Part shown: positions 16,382 through 23,350 of the stretch, piece by piece
How the letters are laid out: each line of letters begins with the position of its first letter
Numbering within the stretch: the stretch's first letter is position 1
Assembly (NCBI GenBank): GCA_030840645.1
Contig: JAVEEC010000008.1
Span: 1 to 64,000 of the forward strand
DNA length: 64,000 nucleotides
Direction of reading: 5' to 3'
Source: Frankiaceae bacterium
GTDB taxonomy: Bacteria > Actinomycetota > Actinomycetes > BP-191
The notes under the pieces: generated by a model
Databases searched by the model: none
What the model was told of the DNA's origin: nothing
What the model saw: the letters and a program-made list of their open reading frames with translations, nothing else
Made by a program: the position numbers and the translations under genes

Positions 16382-16648
16382 ATGTCGCCCCGCCACCCCG
16401 TCCGTGCCGCGTCCGTTCTCGCGACGACCGTCGCGACGACGCTGCTGCTCGCGTTCTGCGGTACGGCGTTCGCGCAGCCGGACATCCCCCCGGGCCACAA
16501 GGATCTCAAGAACGGCCGCCCGTGGACGTTCAAGTTCAACGACATGATCGTCGCGGGCGCGGTGCTGCTGCTCGTCGCGATCGTCGTCGGCTACCTGGTC
16601 AAGTCCCGCGACTTCCGCGCCAACGCCAAGCGGGGCGGCAGCAAGTAG
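16382..16648 (+). CDS. Small membrane protein with N-terminal signal segment
   Basis: 88 residues: a hydrophobic N-terminal signal ending near AFAQ, a short external segment (PDIPPGHKDLKNGRPW), one transmembrane helix (about 54-73) and a basic cytoplasmic tail. AAAGGA precedes the ATG. Its TAG stop shares one base with the next GTG. The function is unknown; the position may suggest a role with the following zincin. Confidence 0.75.
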   Translation: MSPRHPVRAASVLATTVATTLLLAFCGTAFAQPDIPPGHKDLKNGRPWTFKFNDMIVAGAVLLLVAIVVGYLVKSRDFRANAKRGGSK

Positions 16649-17745
16649 TGGCGTCGCCCGGGATGATCGACTGGGACGTCGCTGTCGCCACCGCCCGCGC
16701 CCTGGTCCGTCCGGGGCCCGACGTCACCCCGGCCGAGGCCCGGGCCGTCGCGACCGAGCTGCGCGCGCTGGTGCCCGACGCCGAACGCCACGTGGCGGCG
16801 TTCGCCCGACTGACCATCCCGGATACCCACGTCCCCGTCGCGATCGTCGACCGGGTCGGCTGGGTGAGGGCGAACGTCGACGGCTTCCAGGTCGCCCTCG
16901 AACCCCTCGTCGGCAAGATCGCCGAGAAGCGCCGGGCCGAGCCGGGTCCGGTCGTTCGGGCCGTCGGCTCGCGGGTCACCGGGGTCCAGGTCGGCACCGT
17001 CATGGCGTACCTCGCGGCCCGGGTGCTCGGCCAGTTCGAGCTGTTCCTGCCGCCGGGCGAGGGCGACAACGGCCGCCTCACGCTCGTCGCCCCGAACATC
17101 GTCGAGACCGAACGCCGCCTCGGCGTCGACCCGCACGACTTCCGGCTCTGGGTGACGTTGCACGAGGTCACGCACCGGACGCAGTTCACCGCGGTGCCGT
17201 GGCTGCGCGGGTACTTCACCGGGCAGGTCAAGGAGTACATCGACGCCGCCGACCTCGACCCGGCGCAGCTGCTGCACCGCCTCCGCGACGCGGCCGGCGC
17301 CGTCCGCGGGGCGGTGACGGGCGGCGACGGCGGCAGCCTGCTGGAGGCGTTGCAGACGCCCGAGCAGCGGGAGATCGTCGCGCGGCTGCAGGCGTTGATG
17401 AGCCTGCTCGAAGGCCACGGCGACTACGTCATGGACGGCGTGGGGCCGGCCGTCGTGCCGACGGCGGAGACGATCCGCGAACGCTTCGACGAGCGCCGCA
17501 AGGGCTCCGGCCCGGTGGACCGGATGATCCGGCGGCTGTTCGGCCTCGACCTCAAGATGCGGCAGTACGCCGAGGGCGAGAAGTTCGTGCGGTCCGTCGC
17601 GGACGCCGTCGGCATGGACGGGTTCAACCGCGTCTGGGCCTCGCCGGAGACGCTGCCGACCCCGGCCGAGATCACCGACCCGGCGGCCTGGGTCGCCCGG
17701 GTGGCGGCGCCCGCGCTCGGGGCGACGGAGGATGGCGGGGCCTGA
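16648..17745 (+). CDS. Zinc-dependent metalloprotease-like protein (DUF2342)
   Basis: 365 residues from GTG 16648, which overlaps the previous stop (TAGTG); ATG 16663 (MIDWDV) is possible. The HEVTH zinc-binding motif lies in WVTLHEVTHRTQF, followed by a helical region with YVMDGVGP. This DUF2342 family is restricted mostly to actinobacteria and is sometimes labelled as F420-biosynthesis-associated; neither catalytic activity nor F420 involvement is visible. It overlaps tilS by 14 bases. Confidence 0.85.
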   Translation: MASPGMIDWDVAVATARALVRPGPDVTPAEARAVATELRALVPDAERHVAAFARLTIPDTHVPVAIVDRVGWVRANVDGFQVALEPLVGKIAEKRRAEPGPVVRAVGSRVTGVQVGTVMAYLAARVLGQFELFLPPGEGDNGRLTLVAPNIVETERRLGVDPHDFRLWVTLHEVTHRTQFTAVPWLRGYFTGQVKEYIDAADLDPAQLLHRLRDAAGAVRGAVTGGDGGSLLEALQTPEQREIVARLQALMSLLEGHGDYVMDGVGPAVVPTAETIRERFDERRKGSGPVDRMIRRLFGLDLKMRQYAEGEKFVRSVADAVGMDGFNRVWASPETLPTPAEITDPAAWVARVAAPALGATEDGGA

Positions 17746-18667
17746 CCCGGCGGTCGCCGACGTCCGCCGGGCCGTCCGGGCGTTCCTCGCAACGACGCCG
17801 CCCGGCTCGCTGACCGTCGCCGCCGTCTCCGGCGGCGCCGACTCGCTCGCGCTGCTCGCCGCCCTGGCCTGGGAGGCGCCGCGCAACGACCGCCGCGCCG
17901 CCGCCGTCACGGTCGACCACGGCTTGCACAGAGGCTCGGCCACGCAGGCCGCGGCCGTCGTCGCCCAGGCCGCCGCGCTCGGCCTCGACTGCGAAGTCCT
18001 GACCGTTGCTCCCGACGGGCGGAACGAGGCCGATGCGCGCCGCGCCCGCTACGCCGCCCTCGACGCCGTCGACGCCGGCGCCGTCCTGCTCGGCCACACC
18101 CGCGACGACCAGGCCGAGTCGGTCCTGCTCGGCCTCGCCCGCGGCTCCGGCGCGCGTTCGCTGTCGGGCATGCCGGCGACCCGGGGCCGGTACGCGCGGC
18201 CGTTCCTCGACCTCACCCGCGTCACCACGGAACGCGCCTGCGCCGCCCTCGGCCTCGTTCCCTGGGCCGACCCCGCCAACGACGACCCGCGCTTCGCACG
18301 CAACCGCGTCCGGCACCGTGTCCTCCCGGTCCTGGAGGCCGAGCTCGGCCCCGGCGTTGCCGCCGCCCTGGCCAGGACCGCCGGGCTGCTGCGGGCCGAC
18401 GCGGACCTGCTCGACGCCCTGACGCCGGAGCTCGCTGCGCCGTTCGATGTCGCCGTCCTGGCCGTCCTGCCCAGCGCGTTCCGGACCCGCGTCCTGCGCC
18501 GCGGCGCGGTCGCCGCGGGCAGCCCGGCGAACGACCTCACCGCCGCCCACGTCGTCGCTATGGACGCATTGGTCACGGAGTGGCACGGCCAGCGGGGCGT
18601 CGACCTGCCCGGCGGCTTGGCGGCGGTGCGGACGTGTGACACGGTGGCGTTCCGCCCGCAGGCATAG
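17732..18667 (+). CDS. tilS: tRNA(Ile)-lysidine synthase
   Basis: PP-loop ATPase that converts C34 of the CAU-anticodon tRNA-Ile to lysidine, so that it reads AUA. The SGGADSLALLAAL motif is at residues 34-46, with HTRDDQAESVLLGLARGSG typical of the family. The 311-residue length indicates the short form without the large C-terminal extension. ATG 17732 is inside the end of the preceding gene; GGAGG directly abuts it, which is unusually close. Confidence 0.93.
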   Translation: MAGPDPAVADVRRAVRAFLATTPPGSLTVAAVSGGADSLALLAALAWEAPRNDRRAAAVTVDHGLHRGSATQAAAVVAQAAALGLDCEVLTVAPDGRNEADARRARYAALDAVDAGAVLLGHTRDDQAESVLLGLARGSGARSLSGMPATRGRYARPFLDLTRVTTERACAALGLVPWADPANDDPRFARNRVRHRVLPVLEAELGPGVAAALARTAGLLRADADLLDALTPELAAPFDVAVLAVLPSAFRTRVLRRGAVAAGSPANDLTAAHVVAMDALVTEWHGQRGVDLPGGLAAVRTCDTVAFRPQA

Positions 18668-18685
18668 CTCACGAGCTGGAGCCCC

Positions 18686-19231
18686 GTGTACGACGACGCC
18701 ATCGACAAGATCCTCATCACCGAGGACGAGATCCGCGACAAGATCGGCGAGATGGCGAAGCAGATCAGCGCCGACTACGACGGTCGCGAGATCCGCATGG
18801 TGGGCGTGCTCAAGGGTGCGTTCATGGTCATCAGCGACCTCGCCCGCGCCCTCTCCGTACCGCTGTCCATCGACTTCATGTCGGTGGCGTCGTACGGCAG
18901 CGGCACGTCCACGTCCGGCGTCGTCCGCATCCTCAAGGACCTGGACCGCGACGTCGCCGGGCAGCACGTCCTGGTGGTCGAGGACGTCATCGACTCGGGG
19001 CTGACCCTCAACTGGCTGCTCCGCAACCTCCGCGCCCGCCAGCCCGCCTCGATCGAGGTCGCCGCGCTGCTCCGCAAGCCCTCGGCCGCCCAGGTCGAGG
19101 TGCCGGTGAAGTACGTGGGGTTCGACCTGGAGAACGTGTTCGTCGTCGGCTACGGCCTCGACTACGCCGAGCAGTACCGCAACCTGCCGTTCATCGGCAC
19201 CCTCAAGCCGGGGATCGCCCCGGGCACGTAG
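18686..19231 (+). CDS. hpt: Hypoxanthine phosphoribosyltransferase
   Basis: Purine-salvage enzyme making IMP/GMP from PRPP; 181 residues, normal length. GTG 18686 follows GGAG at 5 bases. The PRPP loop VLVVEDVIDSGLTL and MVGVLKGAFMVISDL are clear. In most actinobacteria ftsH and folE follow hpt; here the TAG stop is formed by the first bases of a MITE-like element and unrelated genes follow. Confidence 0.97.
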   Translation: MYDDAIDKILITEDEIRDKIGEMAKQISADYDGREIRMVGVLKGAFMVISDLARALSVPLSIDFMSVASYGSGTSTSGVVRILKDLDRDVAGQHVLVVEDVIDSGLTLNWLLRNLRARQPASIEVAALLRKPSAAQVEVPVKYVGFDLENVFVVGYGLDYAEQYRNLPFIGTLKPGIAPGT

Positions 19232-19390
19232 GGCGTGTCTCTCAATCCGCGATCGTCGCGAGCGGCGTCCAGGGCGGTGCATCGCAAGGCGGAGGAGGGG
19301 TCGAGAGCAGCGAACTCGGCGCCGACGACAACGCCGCGAGGCGCCGTGCTGGGCGTCGCGCAGCAGATCAGCGGATCGGGAGACACGCCC
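19231..19390. mobile_element. MITE-like inverted-repeat element, copy 1
   Basis: A 160-bp block with 20-base terminal inverted repeats (GGGCGTGTCTCTCAATCCGC and its mirror, 18 of 20 matching) flanked by TA on both sides. It contains no transposase. Its interior (CGTCGCGAGCGGCG ... CGTCGCGCAGCAG) is alignable by eye with the interior of the element at 53195-53375. A 74-codon minus-strand track ORF inside it is probably not a gene. Confidence 0.75.
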
Positions 19391-19764
19391 TAGGCCGTCG
19401 GGTCGACCGCGTCGAGACAGTCGGTGATCTGCCCCAACGCCTCGCGTGCTCCGTCGGTGTCCTTCGTCGCGCGCAGCGCGGCGACCAGGTCGCGGCCGAC
19501 GACGGCGAGCTGGTCGGCGAGCACGGCATTTCTGGCCGGCCGCTGCGGGACGTGGTGAGGCGCCGGGCGGCCCTCGGCCTGCTGGCCCGCCGCGGCCAGC
19601 GTCGCGACCAGCCGGGCGACGTGGTCCGCCCTCGTCGCGCCCCCGGCCTCGCCGGCCCACCACTGCGGCGAACGGCGGCTGACCCGTTTCACCGCCTCTG
19701 TCAAGGCGTCGTCCACAGCCGAGATCGCTGTCCACAGATCCCTCGCCGGCTGCGCCGCGGCCAT
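19390..19764 (-). CDS. Hypothetical protein, 124 residues
   Basis: A soluble helical Ala-rich protein starting MAAAQPARDLW, with no recognised motif. ATG 19764 is preceded by CGCCAC and TAACGT, giving a leaderless arrangement. Its TAG stop is created by the end of the MITE-like element, so the original C-terminus may have been different. It is divergent from the M1 peptidase gene, with only 22 bases between start codons. Confidence 0.6.
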   Translation of the reverse strand: MAAAQPARDLWTAISAVDDALTEAVKRVSRRSPQWWAGEAGGATRADHVARLVATLAAAGQQAEGRPAPHHVPQRPARNAVLADQLAVVGRDLVAALRATKDTDGAREALGQITDCLDAVDPTA

Positions 19765-19770
19765 GTGGCG

Positions 19771-19780
19771 ACGTTACCGT
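19771..19780. promoter_or_regulatory. Overlapping divergent leaderless -10 boxes
   Basis: On the plus strand TACCGT (19775-19780) precedes GTG 19787 by 6 bases. On the minus strand TAACGT (19776-19771) precedes ATG 19764 by 6 bases. The two hexamers share the central TA, so RNA polymerase could not melt both at once. Confidence 0.55.
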
Positions 19781-19786
19781 GACCTC

Positions 19787-21283
19787 GTGATCTTCTCCTC
19801 GCCGCCGACCGCTCCGGGCCGGGCACGCGCCCGGCTCCTGCCCGTCGCGCTCGCCCTGCCGTTGCTCGTCTCGGGCTGCTCCGGCACCCACCGCGCCGCG
19901 CCGACCGGCTCCCCCACCCCGGGCGCCCCGACGTCGAGCCCACCGACCTCGACCGCACCGGTCACCCCGTCCACCCGGCCGGCGAGCGTGCGGCCGTCCG
20001 CGACCGCCGCGGCGTGCCGCACGACGTACGCCGCACCCGACCCCGACCGGCCGGTCGTCGCGCTGTCGTTCGTCGTCGCCGACAGCAAGGCGTCGGTCCG
20101 CGGGACGGAGCGGGTGACGTTCCGGCCTGACCTGCCCGTCGACCGCCTGGTGTTCCGCCTCTGGGCGAACGAGCCCGCCGCCCGCCGCGGCGGCGGCCAC
20201 ACGGAGGTCACCGCGCTCTCCGTCGACGGCACCGCCAGCGCGTTCGCCGTCAGCGGCGACCGGACCACGGTGACGGTCCGGCTCGGCGGCACCCGGCCCG
20301 CGCGGTCGCGGATCGTCGTGGACCTCGCGTTCGCGCTCACCCTGCCCGGCGGCGTCAACGAGCGGCTCGGCCACTCGGGCCGCGTCGCGTGGTTCGGCTC
20401 CGGGTTCCCGCTGCTCGCGTGGGAGCGCGGCCGGGGATGGGCGACCGAGCCGCCGACGTCGGCGTTCGCGGAGGCCGCGACCAGCGAGTCGTTCCAGCTC
20501 GACCTCAGCGTCGACACGGCCCCTGGCGACACCGTCCTCGGCACCGGCGTGCCGATCAGCACGACGGGACGGATTCGGCACCGCACCGCGGACGCGGTCC
20601 GCGACGTGGTCGTGGCGGTCGGGCCGTTCCACGTCGCGCGCGGACGGGCCGGCGCCACGCCCGTCGCGGTCGGCGTCGCGCCCGGGCTGTCCGACAGCGC
20701 GGAGCGGCTGCTGCCGATGCACGTCGACGCGATCGCCGCGCACGCGGCGCGGTACGGACCGTTCCCGTACGCCTCCCTCGACGTCGCCGTGCTGCCGGAC
20801 ATCGAGGGCGGCATTGAGTTCCCCGGCGGCATCCTGCTCGGGCACAACCAGGACAAGGACGCCACGCTGGTCCACGAGGTCGCGCACCAGTGGTTCTACG
20901 GGCTGGTCGGCGACGACCAGGGCCGCGACCCCTGGCTGGACGAGGCGTTCGCGACGTACGCCGAGGCCCTGGTCCGCGGGACGGGGGGCACGTACGCGAG
21001 CCTGTCCGTCCCCGCGTCCGGGCGGCGCCGGGTCGGCGCGCCGATGGCGTACTGGGAGCCGCGGACGTCGGTGTACTACCGGTCCGTCTACGTGCAGGGC
21101 GCGGCCGCGCTGCTCCGCGCCCGACGAACCGTCGGGGCGACCGCCTGGGACCGGGCGATCCGCTGCTACGTCGCCACGAACGCCCACCGGATCGCCACGC
21201 CGGCCGACCTCGCACGCGCGCTCGCGGGCCTGCCTGCCGCCGTTGCCGTGCTGCGCGGCGTGGGGGCGCTACCGCCGCGCTGA
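19787..21283 (+). CDS. M1-family metallopeptidase, lipoprotein
   Basis: GTG 19787 fits the leaderless -10; the track start at 19763 would precede that promoter. The N-terminus is a lipoprotein signal ending LLVSGCSG near residue 26, followed by a Thr/Pro/Ser-rich linker. The gluzincin signature HEVAHQWF with Glu 18 residues further on (WLDEAFATYAE) places it in the aminopeptidase N family. At 498 residues it probably lacks the large C-terminal domain. Predicted role: externally anchored peptide trimming. Confidence 0.88.
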   Translation: MIFSSPPTAPGRARARLLPVALALPLLVSGCSGTHRAAPTGSPTPGAPTSSPPTSTAPVTPSTRPASVRPSATAAACRTTYAAPDPDRPVVALSFVVADSKASVRGTERVTFRPDLPVDRLVFRLWANEPAARRGGGHTEVTALSVDGTASAFAVSGDRTTVTVRLGGTRPARSRIVVDLAFALTLPGGVNERLGHSGRVAWFGSGFPLLAWERGRGWATEPPTSAFAEAATSESFQLDLSVDTAPGDTVLGTGVPISTTGRIRHRTADAVRDVVVAVGPFHVARGRAGATPVAVGVAPGLSDSAERLLPMHVDAIAAHAARYGPFPYASLDVAVLPDIEGGIEFPGGILLGHNQDKDATLVHEVAHQWFYGLVGDDQGRDPWLDEAFATYAEALVRGTGGTYASLSVPASGRRRVGAPMAYWEPRTSVYYRSVYVQGAAALLRARRTVGATAWDRAIRCYVATNAHRIATPADLARALAGLPAAVAVLRGVGALPPR

Positions 21284-21376
21284 GCCCCGCGGGAGTGGCC
21301 AACTCAGGTCTTGCCGAGCAGGTCCGGCAGGGGCATCGTGTGCGCATGGACCGCTGACGCGCACCCGGGAGGTCGC

Positions 21377-21598
21377 ATGTCCTTGCACCACTCGTTGGAG
21401 ACCCACCAGAACCTGCTCGAGCGGATTCCAGAGGTCACCGGGCGGCACCTGCCCCAGTGGTTCGAGGCCATCGAGAACGGACCGGCCCTGCTGCGCTTCG
21501 AGGAGCGCGTGTCCTGGCTGAAGGACGAGCACGACATCCCCCACGGCTACGCCACCGCGCTGGTCTACGAGCACGACCAGCGCCGCCGCGCGGTCTAA
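21377..21598 (+). CDS. Small DUF4287-type protein
   Basis: 73 residues from ATG 21377 with GGGAGG upstream; the track start at 21311 has no such support. The sequence (TGRHLPQWFEAIENGP, DEHDIPHGYATALV) matches what I remember of DUF4287, a small soluble domain of unknown function found in actinobacteria. Confidence 0.75.
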   Translation: MSLHHSLETHQNLLERIPEVTGRHLPQWFEAIENGPALLRFEERVSWLKDEHDIPHGYATALVYEHDQRRRAV

Positions 21599-21642
21599 GA
21601 GGGCTCTGCGAAACGCCTGCTCGGCCCGCCACCGCGAGCGCG

Positions 21643-22881
21643 CTACTTGTCCGCGGTGATGCGCCACACCTCGCCGCTGGACGACGCGAGGTACACCTCG
21701 CCGTGCCCGTCGACCCCGAACGACACCGGCGAGCCCCCGCGGAACCCGAGCGTCGTCACGGCCGGGTTCGACTCGGTCCCCGCCGCGAACGACCAGACGT
21801 CGCCGGAGCAGTAGTCGGCGAACAGGTACCGCCCGCGTAGCGCCGCCACGCTCCCCCCGTACACGACCCCGCCGGTGACCGAGCAGCGGCCGCCGCTGTG
21901 GCCGTAGGTGTGCACCGGCGTCACGGTCTGGCCGCCGGGCGTGAGCGAGCCGCCCTTGAACCGCGTCCGCCCCTCGTAGATCGACCACCCGTAGTTCGCG
22001 CCGGACTGGCGGGCTGCGGGCACGACGTCGACCTCCTCGACGGAGCCCTGGCCCACGTCGGCGACGTAGAGGTCGCCGTTCGCCGGGTCGAAGGAGAACC
22101 GCCACGGGTTACGGAGGCCGTACGCCCAGATCTCGGGCCGGGCGCCGGACTTGCCGACGAACGGGTTGTCCGGCGGGATCCCGTACGGCTTCCCGCCGGA
22201 GGGGCGCGGGTCGATGCGCAGCAGCTTGCCGAGCAGGTCGCCGAGGTTCTGCGCGCGGTTGTCCGGGTCGCCGCCCGAGCCCCCGTCGCCGAAGCCGATG
22301 ATCAGCCGCCCGCTCGGGTCGAACACGAGCAGGCCGCCGTTGTGGTTCGGGTACGGCTGACCGACCTTGAGCAGCTCGCGCCGGCTCCCGGGGTCGGCCC
22401 GGTCGGCGTTCCCGGTGGCCACGCGGTACTCGACGATCCGGCTGTCGCCGCTCGTGTCGGTGTAGTCGACGTAGAAGAGCCCGGACTTCGCGTAGTCGGG
22501 CGCGAACGCCATCGAGAGCACCCCGCGTTCGCCGCCGCTGCCGACCAGGGACGCGATGTCGAGGAACGTCGCCGGCGCCCGCCCCGCATGCAGCACCTTG
22601 ATCCGGCCCGCCTGCTCGACCACGAACACCCGCGCGTCGCCCGCCGGGGCGGTGACGTAGACGGGCGAGTCGAACGTCCCGACCTGCGCGAGCCGCGGGG
22701 GCCCGGTGAGCGCCGGCGGGCGCGACGACCCGGCGGCGGAGGGAACGGCGGACGGCGTCGCGGACCCGGACGCGGACGCGGGCGCGGACGAGCCGCTCGG
22801 CGACGGCCGGGCGCCGGACCCCCCGGAGGAGCACCCGGCGGCGAGCGCTGCGGTGAGCAGAATGACGGGGACACGGCGCAT
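21643..22881 (-). CDS. Sorbosone/glucose dehydrogenase-like lipoprotein (PQQ family)
   Basis: 412 residues with a lipobox (LAAGCSS) followed by a long Ser/Pro/Ala linker and a six-bladed GSDH-type propeller. Landmarks include MAFAPDYAKSGLFYVDYT, HNGGLLVFDPSGRL and GDGGSGGDP. Such proteins oxidise aldose sugars using PQQ in some bacteria; whether this one binds PQQ cannot be told. A GACGAT box 6 bases before ATG suggests a leaderless message. It is divergent from the F420-type gene, 35 bases away. Confidence 0.87.
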   Translation of the reverse strand: MRRVPVILLTAALAAGCSSGGSGARPSPSGSSAPASASGSATPSAVPSAAGSSRPPALTGPPRLAQVGTFDSPVYVTAPAGDARVFVVEQAGRIKVLHAGRAPATFLDIASLVGSGGERGVLSMAFAPDYAKSGLFYVDYTDTSGDSRIVEYRVATGNADRADPGSRRELLKVGQPYPNHNGGLLVFDPSGRLIIGFGDGGSGGDPDNRAQNLGDLLGKLLRIDPRPSGGKPYGIPPDNPFVGKSGARPEIWAYGLRNPWRFSFDPANGDLYVADVGQGSVEEVDVVPAARQSGANYGWSIYEGRTRFKGGSLTPGGQTVTPVHTYGHSGGRCSVTGGVVYGGSVAALRGRYLFADYCSGDVWSFAAGTESNPAVTTLGFRGGSPVSFGVDGHGEVYLASSSGEVWRITADK

Positions 22882-22916
22882 GGGATCATCGTCACACGTC
22901 GAGCAACGGAGGCGAC

Positions 22917-23327
22917 ATGGACGCCGAGCAGCTCCGCGAGTTCGTCAGGAAGAACCACCGCGCGGTCCTCGCGACCACCCGGTCGGACGGCCGGCCGCAG
23001 CTCTCCCCGGTCCTGGTCGCCCTCGCGCCGGACGGGCGGCTGGTGGTCTCGACCCGCGAGACCGCGGTCAAGGCCAAGAACGTCCGGCGGGACCCGTACG
23101 CCTCCCTCTGCGTCCTCAACGACAGGTTCTTCGGCGACTGGGCGCAGGTCGAGGGCGCGGCCGAGATCGTCGCGCTGCCCGAGGCGATGGACCTGCTCGT
23201 CCAGTACTACCGCGACACGGGTGGTGAGCACCCGGACTGGGACGAGTACCGGGCGGCCATGGAGCGCGAGCGCCGCGTCGCCCTGCTCGTCAGCATCGAC
23301 CGGGTCGGCCCGACCGTCAGCGGCTGA
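22917..23327 (+). CDS. PPOX-class F420-dependent oxidoreductase-like protein
   Basis: 136-residue split-barrel flavin/deazaflavin-binding fold. ATG 22917 follows GGAGG at a good distance. HRAVLATTRSDGRPQLSPV and RRDPYASLCVLND are typical of the actinobacterial F420-binding group. The substrate is unknown. The gene is short and monocistronic. Confidence 0.82.
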   Translation: MDAEQLREFVRKNHRAVLATTRSDGRPQLSPVLVALAPDGRLVVSTRETAVKAKNVRRDPYASLCVLNDRFFGDWAQVEGAAEIVALPEAMDLLVQYYRDTGGEHPDWDEYRAAMERERRVALLVSIDRVGPTVSG

Positions 23328-23350
23328 CGGTCGGCGGCGGCCGTGCGGTC

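Noticed and set aside
19162-19386. 74-codon ORF within the MITE-like element as a transposase remnant
   Set aside because: No recognisable transposase motif; it spans the end of hpt and simply reflects an open frame in GC-rich DNA.
17672-21187. 1171-codon minus-strand ORF across tilS, hpt and the M1 peptidase
   Set aside because: No motifs, runs through several well-supported genes and through the MITE-like element; an antisense artefact.
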